Notes: generated by a model not told the origin, from the letters alone. Counted from the stretch's first letter, positions 1 to 8,000 are shown. The stretch: DNA of 59,534 nt from Lachnospiraceae bacterium MC2017 (GCA_000701625.1 KL370804.1:1-59534); one strand, 5' to 3'. Numbers and translations: made by a program.

Positions 1-87
1 CGTCTGTATCTGGATAAAAATAAGATAGACATGGAACTGGATCCCATGTCTATCAAAATACCTTATGTAATAAAAGTAGCTGCCTAA
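1..87 (+). CDS. 3' end of an unidentified gene
   Basis: An open frame enters from the left edge and stops at TAA 85-87, giving the last 28 residues, with a C-terminus reading PYVIKVAA. It is mixed charged then hydrophobic and carries no motif I can assign. It reads in the same direction as the DUF6145 and dusB genes that follow after about 110 bases. The call that it is coding rests only on the open frame and context; the family cannot be determined from this fragment. Confidence 0.45.
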   Translation, partial: RLYLDKNKIDMELDPMSIKIPYVIKVAA

Positions 88-152
88 ACAGCAGTATTGG
101 TGTTATGGACGCACCCTGAACCTGCGTTGATGTTTTCAACGCGCATCAGATG

Positions 153-173
153 CTCGGCAATTCAATTGCCGAG
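153..173 (+). other. perfect inverted repeat in the leader of the DUF6145 gene
   Basis: Ten-base arms (CTCGGCAATT and its complement) abut at 153-173, just ahead of the ribosome-binding site of the gene at 197. No T-run follows, so it is not a standard terminator. It may be an mRNA 5' hairpin or an operator; function unknown. Confidence 0.35.
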
Positions 174-196
174 TAGTTCACGGAAAGGACAGACAG

Positions 197-547
197 ATGA
201 GTGAAGTTAATGAGGTAGTGCTCTGCGCTGCCAATTCCTATGAGAGAAACTATTATCTGAATCCGGAATTCGGAAAGCTTCCGGATGCGGTCAAAGATGA
301 GTTGAAGGCACTTAGTGCTCTTTTTGCTGAACAGGTCGGAGGTATCTTTGAGATACTCTTTGATGAAGAAGGCGAGATGATGATGCGTACCGATCACGAG
401 CCGGGGGACTTCGGTTTCGATGAGATAGGCGCAGGACTCCTTATAAATAAAGTAAGAAGAGAGCACGCACAGTTATTTGAGGAATTAAGCCTCTTTTACC
501 GGGTAGTATTTCTCGGAGAACAGCTCGACCTGGATACAGATAATTAA
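197..547 (+). CDS. DUF6145-like conserved hypothetical protein
   Basis: This 116-residue acidic cytoplasmic protein has no signal peptide or membrane segment. The opening EVVLCAANSYERNYYLNPEF and the phrases LPDAVKDELKAL and GGIFEILFDEEG match what I recall of the Lachnospiraceae family DUF6145, which is often encoded just upstream of dusB. The ATG at 197 is preceded by GGAAAGGA. Only 12 bases separate its stop from dusB, so the two are probably cotranscribed. The function is unknown; linkage to tRNA modification is positional only. The family name is from memory. Confidence 0.7.
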   Translation: MSEVNEVVLCAANSYERNYYLNPEFGKLPDAVKDELKALSALFAEQVGGIFEILFDEEGEMMMRTDHEPGDFGFDEIGAGLLINKVRREHAQLFEELSLFYRVVFLGEQLDLDTDN

Positions 548-559
548 GAAAGATTTTTT

Positions 560-1504
560 ATGCAAATAGGTAATATAAAGCTCGACAGTAACTTCATACT
601 GGCACCGATGGCAGGAGTTTCTGACCTGCCATTTCGTCTTATATGCAGAGAAATGGGCGCAGGAATGGTGTGCACGGAGATGATAAGCGCAAAAGCTCTT
701 CATTATAAAAATGTTGCAACCAAGCAGCTCATGGCAACTCACCCCGGAGAACATCCGGTATCCCTTCAGATATTTGGATCAGAACCCGATATTATGGCAG
801 AGCAGGCAGCGGCTATTGAGGATGAGCCTTTTGAGATACTGGATATAAACATGGGATGTCCAATGCCGAAGATCGTAAACAATGGTGACGGCTCGGCACT
901 TATGAAAGATCCAAAGCTTATCGGAGAGATCGTGAGCGCGGTGTCAAAAGCAACAAAGAAGCCTGTAACTATAAAGATCCGCCGCGGATTTGACGATGAA
1001 CATATCAATGCAGTAGAGATCGCAAAGATCGCTGAGGCGTCAGGGGCAGCGGCAGTGCAGGTTCACGGTCGGACCAGAGAACAATATTATGAAGGAAAAG
1101 CTGACTGGGATATAATCCGGCAGGTAAAAGAAGCAGTAAAGATACCGGTCATTGGAAACGGAGATGTTATTGGAATCGAAAGTGCCCGGAAGATGATGGA
1201 AGAAACCGGCTGTGACGGCATATCGATAGGACGTGCCGCAAGAGGAAATCCGTGGATCTTTAAGGAACTTGTGTCCGGAGAAAAATATCACCCGACTCTT
1301 GAAGAAAAGAAGGAGATCATGAAGCGCCATGTTGCGCTGGAAGTTGAGTGGAAGGGCGAATATACAGCAGTTCGTGAAATGAGAAAACATGTTGCATGGT
1401 ATACGGCAGGGATACCGCATTCTGCTCGTCTCCGTACACAGTGTTGTTCTGTAGAGACCGCTGAAAGTCTATATTCTCTCATAGATCTGTTTGGTACGGA
1501 TTGA
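560..1504 (+). CDS. dusB: tRNA-dihydrouridine synthase DusB
   Basis: FMN-dependent enzyme that reduces uridine to dihydrouridine in the tRNA D-loop using NADPH. The 314-residue length is normal for bacterial DusB. Visible family features are the N-terminal LAPMAGVSDLPFR loop (from about residue 14), the catalytic cysteine in INMGCP (Cys100), the phosphate and FMN-binding beta-barrel strands with VQVHGRTREQ and GNGDV, and the C-terminal helical tRNA-binding domain. It lies immediately after the DUF6145 gene and before the promoter of greA. The call as DusB rather than another Dus paralogue rests on overall resemblance and the dusB-greA-lysS order usual in Firmicutes. Confidence 0.95.
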   Translation: MQIGNIKLDSNFILAPMAGVSDLPFRLICREMGAGMVCTEMISAKALHYKNVATKQLMATHPGEHPVSLQIFGSEPDIMAEQAAAIEDEPFEILDINMGCPMPKIVNNGDGSALMKDPKLIGEIVSAVSKATKKPVTIKIRRGFDDEHINAVEIAKIAEASGAAAVQVHGRTREQYYEGKADWDIIRQVKEAVKIPVIGNGDVIGIESARKMMEETGCDGISIGRAARGNPWIFKELVSGEKYHPTLEEKKEIMKRHVALEVEWKGEYTAVREMRKHVAWYTAGIPHSARLRTQCCSVETAESLYSLIDLFGTD

Positions 1505-1540
1505 GGAAAAATTGATATGTCAGAGTTTCCGTAAAAAAAC

Positions 1541-1569
1541 TTGACATCCCCATATCGTACCACTATAAT
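1541..1569 (+). promoter_or_regulatory. near-consensus sigma-A promoter for greA-lysS
   Basis: A perfect TTGACA (1541-1546), a 17-base spacer and a perfect TATAAT (1564-1569) lie after dusB. Transcription would start near 1576, giving a leader of about 135 bases before greA. The leader contains a small hairpin around 1660-1676 (GAGAC/GTCTC). This is the strongest promoter-like sequence in the window, fitting constitutive expression of greA and lysS. Confidence 0.85.
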
Positions 1570-1711
1570 TACGAACGTTACGGTGGACTTAGTGTCGTTT
1601 TAGAAGGGTAAAAGCTAACTACGACGCTTCATATTAAATGCCCACATAAGAAAGATTTGAGACAAGGGGTCTCAAGTTACGATTTGAATTTTTACAAGAG
1701 GTTAAAGAGAA

Positions 1712-2200
1712 ATGGCAGATGAGCATATTCCGGTAAAGAAAACTATTCTGACAAGAGAAGGTCTTCAGAAGCTTCAGGATGAGCTTGATGATCTGAAGAT
1801 CAATAAGCGAAAGGAAGTATCTATCGAGCTTAAGGAAGCAAGAGCTCAGGGTGACCTTTCCGAGAACGCTGAGTACGATGCAGCTAAGGCAGCAAAGCAG
1901 CAGATCGAGGACAGAATTACTGAGATCGAGACACTTCTCAAGCATGTAGAGGTAGTTGACGCCAGTGAAAATTCCAACGGAAAGATCGGTATCGGAAGCA
2001 AGGTAAAGATTCTTGATATCGAATATGATGAAGAGATGGATTTCACTATCACAGGTTCCACTGAGGCGAACTCCCTTAAGGGAAAGATCAGTAACGAGTC
2101 TCCGGTTGGAAGAGCGCTGCTCGGACACAAGGAAGGCGACACTGTTAAGGTTGAGACTCAGGCCGGTGAGCTTAAGTACAAGATCATCTCAGTTGCGTAA
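1712..2200 (+). CDS. greA: transcription elongation factor GreA
   Basis: GreA binds RNA polymerase through its secondary channel and stimulates cleavage of backtracked transcripts. The 162-residue protein has the N-terminal coiled coil (TREGLQKLQDELDDLK through the SENAEYDAAK tip, which carries the acidic residues needed for cleavage) and the C-terminal FKBP-like domain (NGKIGIGSKVKIL, SPVGRALLGHKEGD). Length and motif order are normal. The start is supported by AAGAGG about 12 bases upstream. It has its own strong promoter, and a terminator-like hairpin separates it from lysS. Confidence 0.97.
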   Translation: MADEHIPVKKTILTREGLQKLQDELDDLKINKRKEVSIELKEARAQGDLSENAEYDAAKAAKQQIEDRITEIETLLKHVEVVDASENSNGKIGIGSKVKILDIEYDEEMDFTITGSTEANSLKGKISNESPVGRALLGHKEGDTVKVETQAGELKYKIISVA

Positions 2201-2223
2201 TGGTTAATAGGTAACAAAGAGGG

Positions 2224-2268
2224 GCCGGGTTCTGTTCCATATACAGGAACGGGATCCGGCAGGTTTTT
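2224..2268 (+). terminator. intrinsic terminator or attenuator between greA and lysS
   Basis: Arms GCCGGGTTCTGTTCC and GGAACGGGATCCGGC pair across a short loop and are followed by a T-run. As no clear promoter is visible between it and lysS, it may be partly read through and set the ratio of greA to lysS. Confidence 0.75.
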
Positions 2269-2290
2269 ATTTTAGAGAAAGAGGTCCAGG

Positions 2291-4222
2291 ATGCCACAGG
2301 AAGACATACTACAGGTAAAAAGAGACAAGCTGAAGACTCTGCAGAGTGAGGGACGCGATCCGTTCCAGATCGTTAAATTTGATGTAACACATCACTCCCA
2401 GGAAATCCGTGATAAATTTGAGGAGCTGGAAGGCAAAGAAGTAAAGGTTGCCGGCAGAATGATGTTTAAGCGTGTCATGGGTAAGGCATCTTTCTGTAAC
2501 GTAATGGACCTTCAGGGCAAGATCCAGGTTTATGCTGCAAAGGATAATCTCGGTGATGATGACTATCAGGACTTTAAGAAGCTGATGGATGTCGGAGATA
2601 TCATTGGTGTAGAGGGAACAGCTTTCCGTACAAAGACAGGCGAGATCTCTATCTCCGCAACAAAGATCACTATCCTTTCAAAGGCACTTGCTCCCCTTCC
2701 GGAGAAGTTCCACGGTCTTACAGATACAGACGTACGTTACCGTGAGAGATATCTTGATCTCATCATGAATGAGGATGTAAAGACTACATTCATCAAGAGA
2801 TCAAAAATCGTCAGCACTATCCGTCACTTCCTTGATGATCAGGGATTCATGGAAGTTGAGACACCTATGCTTGTAGAGAATGCAGGCGGTGCAGCAGCAC
2901 GTCCGTTCATCACACACTACAACGCACTCGGTGAGGATCGTAAGCTTCGTATCTCGCTCGAGCTTTACCTGAAGCGCCTTATCATCGGCGGTATGGAAAA
3001 GGTTTATGAGATCGGCCGTGTATTCCGTAACGAAGGTGTTGATACAAAGCATAATCCTGAGTTCACACTTATGGAGCTCTACCAGGCATACACAGACTAC
3101 AACGGAATGATGGATCTCACAGAGAATATGTTCCGTCATCTCGCTGAGAAGGTTTGTGGAACAACAAAGATCTACTACGGTGATAAGGAAGCCGGCACAG
3201 GTGTTGAGATCGACCTTGGAAAGCCTTTCCGTCGCCTTACTATGGTAGACGCTATCAAGGAAAATACAGGTATCGACTTTGATCAGGTTACATCTGATGA
3301 AGAAGCAAAGAAGATCGCTGACGAAAAGAAGGTTGCATACGAGGCACACCACAAGAAGGGTGATATCGTAAACCTCTTCTTTGATGAGTTCTGCGAAGAC
3401 AAGATGATCCAGCCTACATTCATCATGGATCACCCGATCGAGATCAGCCCGCTTACAAAGAAAAAGCCCAGTGATCCGAGCAAGGTTGAGCGTTTCGAGC
3501 TCTACATCAATGGATGGGAAATGTGTAACGCATATTCCGAGCTGAATGATCCTATCGATCAGAGAGAGAGATTTGCAGCTCAGGATGCTCTTGCAGCAGG
3601 TGGTGATGAGGAAGCTCAGCACACAGATGAGGACTTCCTGCATGCTATGGAGATAGGTATGCCTCCGACGGGTGGTATCGGTTACGGTATCGATCGTCTC
3701 TGCATGCTTCTGACAAACGCACCGAGCATCCGTGATGTACTTCTGTTCCCGACACTCAAGAGTGTAAACAAAGATAACACTCAAGTAGGTGCATCTGCAT
3801 CTGATGACAGCAACGGTTTCTTTACACCTAACAACAAGATCGATTTCAGCAATGTAAAGATCGAGCCGCTGTTCAAGGAGTCCGTTGATTTCGAGACATT
3901 CTCTAAGTCAGATTTCAGAGCCGTAAAGGTAAAGGCATGTGAGGCAGTTCCGAAGAGCAAGAAACTCCTTCAGTTCACACTGGATGACGGAACAGGCACA
4001 GACAGAACAATCCTTTCAGGTATTCACGGTTTCTATGAGCCGGAAGAACTTGTAGGAAAGACTCTGATCGCAATCACAAACCTTCCGCCTAGAGCAATGA
4101 TGGGTATCGAGTCCTGCGGTATGCTGCTTTCAGCAGTAAACAACAAGAAGGACAGCGATGAGGAAGAGCTTCATCTTCTCATGGTTGATAACCACATCCC
4201 GGCTGGTGCAAAGCTCTACTAA
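2291..4222 (+). CDS. lysS: lysyl-tRNA synthetase (class II) with C-terminal tRNA-binding domain
   Basis: Charges tRNA-Lys with lysine. The 643-residue protein is about 140 residues longer than the usual bacterial LysRS. It contains an N-terminal OB-fold anticodon-binding domain (about 45-150), class II motif 2 (FRNEGVDTKHNPEFT) and motif 3 (GIGYGIDRLCML). Residues about 534-643 form an extra domain resembling the Trbp111/EMAP-II-type tRNA-binding module found at the C-terminus of MetRS (SDFRAVKV, SKKLLQF, GIHGFYEPEELVGK, PPRAMMGIESCGM). This fusion should raise tRNA affinity by analogy with MetRS. A ribosome-binding site GAAAGAGG precedes the ATG, and a strong terminator follows. Confidence 0.96.
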   Translation: MPQEDILQVKRDKLKTLQSEGRDPFQIVKFDVTHHSQEIRDKFEELEGKEVKVAGRMMFKRVMGKASFCNVMDLQGKIQVYAAKDNLGDDDYQDFKKLMDVGDIIGVEGTAFRTKTGEISISATKITILSKALAPLPEKFHGLTDTDVRYRERYLDLIMNEDVKTTFIKRSKIVSTIRHFLDDQGFMEVETPMLVENAGGAAARPFITHYNALGEDRKLRISLELYLKRLIIGGMEKVYEIGRVFRNEGVDTKHNPEFTLMELYQAYTDYNGMMDLTENMFRHLAEKVCGTTKIYYGDKEAGTGVEIDLGKPFRRLTMVDAIKENTGIDFDQVTSDEEAKKIADEKKVAYEAHHKKGDIVNLFFDEFCEDKMIQPTFIMDHPIEISPLTKKKPSDPSKVERFELYINGWEMCNAYSELNDPIDQRERFAAQDALAAGGDEEAQHTDEDFLHAMEIGMPPTGGIGYGIDRLCMLLTNAPSIRDVLLFPTLKSVNKDNTQVGASASDDSNGFFTPNNKIDFSNVKIEPLFKESVDFETFSKSDFRAVKVKACEAVPKSKKLLQFTLDDGTGTDRTILSGIHGFYEPEELVGKTLIAITNLPPRAMMGIESCGMLLSAVNNKKDSDEEELHLLMVDNHIPAGAKLY

Positions 4223-4240
4223 TTTATATGTAAAAGCCAT

Positions 4241-4285
4241 AAGGCACCCTTTTAGAATTGAATTTCTAAGAGGGTGCCTTTTTTG
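4241..4285 (+). terminator. strong intrinsic terminator of lysS
   Basis: An AAGGCACCCTCTTAGAAATT-type stem folds perfectly over its complement and ends in six Ts. A close copy of this terminator, sharing the TTTTAGAATTGAATTTCTA core, occurs at 12457-12500. Confidence 0.9.
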
Positions 4286-4336
4286 CGTTTATGCGGAGCA
4301 CTTAGCGAGGTGTTTTCGAGCATAGCGTAACTTGCT

Positions 4337-4397
4337 ATATCAAAAACCTGTAAACGGATTGGATTCGTGAGCTCAAGATATCATGTGTTGATTGATG
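4337..4397 (+). repeat. interspersed repeat, copy 1
   Basis: About 60 bases beginning ATATCAAAAACC and ending TGTTGATTGATG follow the lysS terminator. The last 30 bases are identical to 8001-8030, and nearly the whole unit recurs at 12506-12562. It is noncoding and of unknown function. Confidence 0.7.
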
Positions 4398-4461
4398 AAA
4401 GGAGAAGGAGCATATTCAACAATAAAGATCATTTTCCTTAGCATAATAATAGTGGTGAATT

Positions 4462-4512
4462 AAGCGTCAGCTTGCAATTAGATAAATACAATTGCAGGTC
4501 TGACGCTTTTTC
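4462..4512 (+). terminator. intrinsic terminator before hxlR
   Basis: AAGCGTCAG pairs with CTGACGCTT, with an inner stem GCAATT/AATTGC, followed by TTTTT on the plus strand. It ends a plus-strand transcript with no recognised gene, since only the repeat and a 22-codon frame (4395-4463) lie upstream. It also lies at the 3' end of minus-strand hxlR. Confidence 0.75.
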
Positions 4513-4523
4513 ATTTTAAAACA

Positions 4524-4868
4524 TTATGAGCGGATGGGAGTATTAGTTTTCTTTAGTTCTTCTATATATTCAAGACCGAAGATTTCAATTTGCTCAAGAA
4601 CCTTTCTGAACTTCTCTCCCATGTCGCTTAAGCTGTATTCTACTCGTGGAGGCACTTCGGCATATACCTTACGTGTTATTAGTCGATCATCTTCTAATTG
4701 CCGAAGCTGTCGAGTCAGCATACTCCTTGTTATATCGGGGATGTTCCTTTCTAATTCATTGAAACGTTGTGTTCCAGTGCTTAATTGAAATAGGATAACG
4801 ATAGCCCATTTGCCCTGAAGTACGCGTTGGGTAGTTGCGAACGGGCAAGATCCATAAACACTTTTCAT
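4524..4868 (-). CDS. HxlR-family winged-helix transcriptional regulator
   Basis: Small dimeric DNA-binding regulator, often redox- or aldehyde-responsive. The 114-residue protein shows the HxlR pattern: an N-terminal Cys (GSCPF), GKWAIVILFQLSTGTQRFNE, the recognition region ITRSMLTRQLRQLEDDRLI, and a wing with VEYSLSDMG. The ATG at 4868 is chosen over an upstream ATG because AAGGAG lies 6 bases before it. It is divergent from the cupin gene at 5009. A short palindrome at 4926-4939 (TTCGTACTTGCGAA) in the shared intergenic region is a possible operator. Regulation of the cupin gene is inferred from the divergent arrangement. Confidence 0.9.
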   Translation of the reverse strand: MKSVYGSCPFATTQRVLQGKWAIVILFQLSTGTQRFNELERNIPDITRSMLTRQLRQLEDDRLITRKVYAEVPPRVEYSLSDMGEKFRKVLEQIEIFGLEYIEELKKTNTPIRS

Positions 4869-5008
4869 TTTTTTCTCCTTTATTTTCCACAATAGTATCA
4901 AAAATGAGACTATGTATTATAAATGTTCGTACTTGCGAAAATGAGTCCAATATTTAAAATGATGATATAGCAAATGAAAACAAATTGCAAACAAATGGAG
5001 GAAAAATA

Positions 5009-5362
5009 ATGTCAAATTATAGCAAAGTAAGTGTAGTAGAAAACCCAAGAACAGAGCTTCATGATCAGCTTGGTCTTACAGGCGCAGAGGTGAGTATCAA
5101 TCATCTTCCGGCAGGTGCAAGTGTTCCGTTTGTACATGCTCACAAGAATAATGAGGAAATCTATATCATTTTGTCAGGAAAAGGAAAGGCTGTGATTGAT
5201 GGTGATGAAATTGTTCTGGCAAAAGGCGATGTTATCAGGGTTTCACCGGAAGGAAAGAGACAATTATTTGCGGCTGAGGATTCGGAAATCAGTTATGCTT
5301 GTATCCAGGTAAAAGCTGGTTCTATTGAAGGTTATACTGCAGATGATGCGATTATGTGCTGA
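5009..5362 (+). CDS. single-domain cupin protein
   Basis: A 117-residue cytoplasmic beta-barrel protein. Cupin motif 1 is recognisable (PFVHAHKNNEEIYIILSGKG, with two His and one Glu as likely metal ligands) and motif 2 is weaker (GDVIRVSPEGKRQLFAAEDS, with Arg or Gln where the second His is usual). The ATG at 5009 follows GGAGG by 8 bases and is preferred to the ATG at 4985. It is divergent from hxlR and is its likely target. The substrate is unknown; relatives include small isomerases and quercetin-dioxygenase-like cupins. Confidence 0.88.
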   Translation: MSNYSKVSVVENPRTELHDQLGLTGAEVSINHLPAGASVPFVHAHKNNEEIYIILSGKGKAVIDGDEIVLAKGDVIRVSPEGKRQLFAAEDSEISYACIQVKAGSIEGYTADDAIMC

Positions 5363-5539
5363 TAAAACAAAAAGTATATAAAATAAAGTCAGGGTTTTAT
5401 TACAGCATATTGGAAAGAGGTTCCATTCATAAAAATCTTCAAGATAAGAGTTCTATTATTTTCACTAATCGGTTTACATAATTGTACTTGTAGAGGTCGT
5501 GTAGAGGAAATGTAGAGATAATGTAGAGCCACATATGAT

Positions 5540-5754
5540 ATGGCAGTTCACATAATGGAATTAATTGACGGATACAGTGGGTACAGCGCAGACCAGCACG
5601 ACATTATTAACATAGTTACAGGAGAACGGCTAAAAGAAAACCCATTTATTGAATTACACGATATTTTAGATGGAAAGATGGAGAATTAAAAGAATTCAAA
5701 TTTGTCGGGATGGGCATAGCCTTTTATATTGGAAGTTATGATATGTGTGCTTGA
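5540..5754 (+). pseudogene. remnant of a small unknown gene with one frameshift
   Basis: A 49-codon frame from ATG 5540 (MAVHIMELIDGYSGYSADQH...) stops at 5687. A second frame overlapping its end (WKDGELKEFKFVGMGIAFY) continues to TGA 5752. Both read like one protein split by a single-base shift near 5670. No ribosome-binding site is evident, and no family is recognised. The 5' end of the fragment lies after a 170-base stretch with no gene. The last codons overlap the -35 box of the marR promoter. Confidence 0.35.
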
Positions 5755-5800
5755 CAAAAATACTCCTATATCGTAGTATAAAACTACGATATAGGAGTAT
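5751..5800 (+). promoter_or_regulatory. marR promoter embedded in a perfect 18-bp inverted-repeat operator
   Basis: TTGACA at 5751-5756 and TAGTAT at 5774-5779 (17-base spacing) form the promoter. Two 18-base arms (5760-5777 and 5783-5800, core TACTCCTATATCGTAG) are perfect complements around ATAAA. They cover the spacer, the -10 box and the ribosome-binding site AGGAG (5793-5797). A bound dimer would block polymerase, so autorepression by the downstream MarR protein is likely. Confidence 0.8.
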
Positions 5801-5806
5801 TAAATT

Positions 5807-6244
5807 ATGAAGACAAATGGTGGATTTCTTGTTACAAAAATAAAACAGCTGGGTGATCGTATATTTGAAAGGATACTGGCAGAAAAAAACATTGATGCAT
5901 TTAACGGAGCTCAGGGAAGGATTCTTTATGTCTTATGGCAGGAAGATGGTGTTCCTATTAAAATTATTTCCGAGAAAAGCGGACTTGCAATTACTTCACT
6001 TACAACCATGCTTGAGCGGATGGAAAAAAACGGACTGATAAGCCGCAAAACTGATGAAGCTGATAAGAGAAAAACTCTTCTGTTCCTCACAGATAAAGCC
6101 AAAGAACTTAAAGAAGCTTATGACTCCGTATCAAATGAGATGGGGAATATTTATTATCGTGATTTTACGGATAAAGAGATTCTTCAGTTTGAAGAGTATC
6201 TTAACCGCATCAGGGTAAACCTTGAGGAATGGAGTGACAAATGA
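5807..6244 (+). CDS. MarR-family regulator of the radical SAM pair
   Basis: A 145-residue winged-helix repressor: N-terminal dimerisation helix, GAQGRILYVLWQEDG, recognition helix ITSLTTMLERMEKNGLI, wing KTDEADKRKTLLFLTDKG-like, and a long C-terminal helix. The stop overlaps the start of the next gene (ATGA), so the three genes 5807-7838 form one translation-coupled operon. This arrangement matches the family I recall as the MarR regulator of the radical SAM mobile pair system. The operator palindrome directly upstream supports autoregulation; the ligand is unknown. Confidence 0.9.
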   Translation: MKTNGGFLVTKIKQLGDRIFERILAEKNIDAFNGAQGRILYVLWQEDGVPIKIISEKSGLAITSLTTMLERMEKNGLISRKTDEADKRKTLLFLTDKAKELKEAYDSVSNEMGNIYYRDFTDKEILQFEEYLNRIRVNLEEWSDK

Positions 6245-6939
6245 GTATCTGTATTAAAGATCAGATTCAGAACATGAATCTTGTTATAGGGTGCACTGTT
6301 GGATGTTCGTACTGCTATGCCAGAAACAATACGAGGCGTTATCACATCATAGATGATTTTGAAAAGCCACAGTTTTTTCAAGGAAAGCTTCGTATGATAG
6401 AAAAGAAAAAGCCGCAGAATTTTCTGCTGACCGGCATGAGCGATCTCTCGGGCTGGCATGAGGAATGGAGAGAGGAAGTCTTTAAAATGATAGCAGAGAA
6501 TCCTCAGCACCAGTTTCTTTTTCTTACCAAACGACCGGATCTTCTGTCTTTTGAAACAGATCTTGATAATGCATGGTTTGGCGTTACAGTTACGAGAAAG
6601 TCTGAGTTATGGCGTATTGATGCACTGCGGAGCAATGTGAAGGCAAAAAAATATCATGTTACCTTTGAGCCTTTGTTCGATGATCCGGGTAAGGTTGATC
6701 TTACAGACATTGACTGGATTGTGGTGGGAACCATGACAGGTGCAAAGAGCAGGACTGTTAAAACAGATCCCGGGTGGGCTTATTCATTGACAGAACAGGC
6801 TCATGAACTGAACATTCCTGTATTCTGGAAAGAAGATCTTGTTCCGATTATGGGAGAAGAAATGATACAGGAAATGCCGGATGCTTTTAACAAAGTGCTG
6901 GAGGAACAGAGGATATGGAACAACCAAAAATCAAAGTAA
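6241..6939 (+). CDS. radical SAM protein, Gp37/Gp68-like member of the mobile pair
   Basis: A 232-residue protein with the radical SAM cluster motif C18-x3-C22-x2-C25 (IGCTVGCSYCYARN), which should bind a [4Fe-4S] cluster and S-adenosylmethionine. The rest resembles phage Gp37/Gp68 (DUF5131) proteins: FLLTGMSDL, FLFLTKRPD, WFGVTV, FEPLFDD and DWIVVGTMTGAKSR, ending in a VFWKED segment. It overlaps marR by 4 bases and the next radical SAM gene by 25 bases, implying coupled translation and partnership. Substrate and product are unknown. It is one half of what I recall as the radical SAM mobile pair. Confidence 0.88.
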   Translation: MSICIKDQIQNMNLVIGCTVGCSYCYARNNTRRYHIIDDFEKPQFFQGKLRMIEKKKPQNFLLTGMSDLSGWHEEWREEVFKMIAENPQHQFLFLTKRPDLLSFETDLDNAWFGVTVTRKSELWRIDALRSNVKAKKYHVTFEPLFDDPGKVDLTDIDWIVVGTMTGAKSRTVKTDPGWAYSLTEQAHELNIPVFWKEDLVPIMGEEMIQEMPDAFNKVLEEQRIWNNQKSK

Positions 6940-7838
6940 ATCATATAGAAACAAAAAGTGTAATGACAAAATCGAATACTCCTATTGGAGGATATTCGGT
7001 GAATCCCTATGTGGGGTGTCCCCATGCCTGTAAATACTGCTACGCATCTTTTATGAAACGCTTTACAGGGCATACGGAGGAATGGGGAACTTTCATGGAT
7101 GTGAAAGACTGGCCTGAAATAAAGAATCCAAAGAAGTATGCCGGCCAGAAGGTAATCATTGGAACAGTTACGGATGGTTATAATCCGCTAGAGGAAACAT
7201 ATAAAAATACAAGAAGACTTCTGGAAGAACTAAAGAACAGTGGTGCGGACATACTTATCTGCACAAAGTCAGACCTTGTACTAAGAGATCTGGATCTGCT
7301 AAAAGAGATCAATGAAAATAGCAGACTTACAGTATCATGGTCAATCAATACGCTCGATGAAGAGTTTAAAGATGATATGGATGCGGCAGTAAGCATAGAA
7401 AGAAGGCTTGCTGCAATGAAAGAGGTATATGCGGCAGGCATTCGTACAATTTGCTTCATTTCACCCGTGTTCCCGGGGATTACGGATATAGAAGCAATCA
7501 TAGACAGGACAAAAGATCAGTGTGACCTTGTATGGCTTGAGAATCTGAATCTTCGCGGAGGTTTTAAGGCAGATATCATGAAATACATTTCCGATAAACA
7601 TCCAGATCTGGTGCCACTGTATGACGAAATCTATAATAAAAAGAACCGCAGCTATTTTGAAGCGCTGGAAAAGAAAGCAGAAGAGCTGGCTAAAAAGTAT
7701 GATTGCAGGTTTGTTGATAATGAAACTCCGTATGAGAGAGTAGAGAAAGGACATCCAACAATCGTAGATTACTTTTACCACGAAGAAGTAAGAGGAACTG
7801 CCAATAGTGGAAAGAGAAATGTAATACATAATCCTTGA
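6915..7838 (+). CDS. radical SAM protein, SPL-like member of the mobile pair
   Basis: A 307-residue radical SAM enzyme related to the spore photoproduct lyase superfamily. The cluster motif is C35-x3-C39-x2-C42 (YVGCPHACKYCYASFMKRF). IGTVTDGYNPLEETYKNTR, ADILICTKSDL and the TVSWSINTLDEE segment are typical of SPL-related proteins. Its start lies inside the preceding radical SAM gene. The two proteins probably act on the same substrate or as a complex. No DNA-repair role can be claimed from sequence alone. Confidence 0.9.
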   Translation: MEQPKIKVNHIETKSVMTKSNTPIGGYSVNPYVGCPHACKYCYASFMKRFTGHTEEWGTFMDVKDWPEIKNPKKYAGQKVIIGTVTDGYNPLEETYKNTRRLLEELKNSGADILICTKSDLVLRDLDLLKEINENSRLTVSWSINTLDEEFKDDMDAAVSIERRLAAMKEVYAAGIRTICFISPVFPGITDIEAIIDRTKDQCDLVWLENLNLRGGFKADIMKYISDKHPDLVPLYDEIYNKKNRSYFEALEKKAEELAKKYDCRFVDNETPYERVEKGHPTIVDYFYHEEVRGTANSGKRNVIHNP

Positions 7839-8000
7839 TGGAAGAATAAACCGGAAGTTAATCGCACAAATTCAAGTTTATATGGAGAAACAGGGGGGAT
7901 GTATGGGGCTTGATCAATCAAACCCCAGCTTCCATTGAGACCTATCTACAAAGTAGTATAGCCGCACGAATTTCTTATATCCCAGCACATCTATCTTGCA

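Noticed and set aside
2801-3784. 327-codon open frame antisense to lysS
   Set aside because: It is a shadow of the strongly biased lysS codons. It has no ribosome-binding site, and its translation is rich in Cys/Leu/Val without any domain.
4395-4463. 22-residue hydrophobic peptide gene
   Set aside because: The start codon belongs to the repeat and no ribosome-binding site precedes it; kept only as a low-interest observation.
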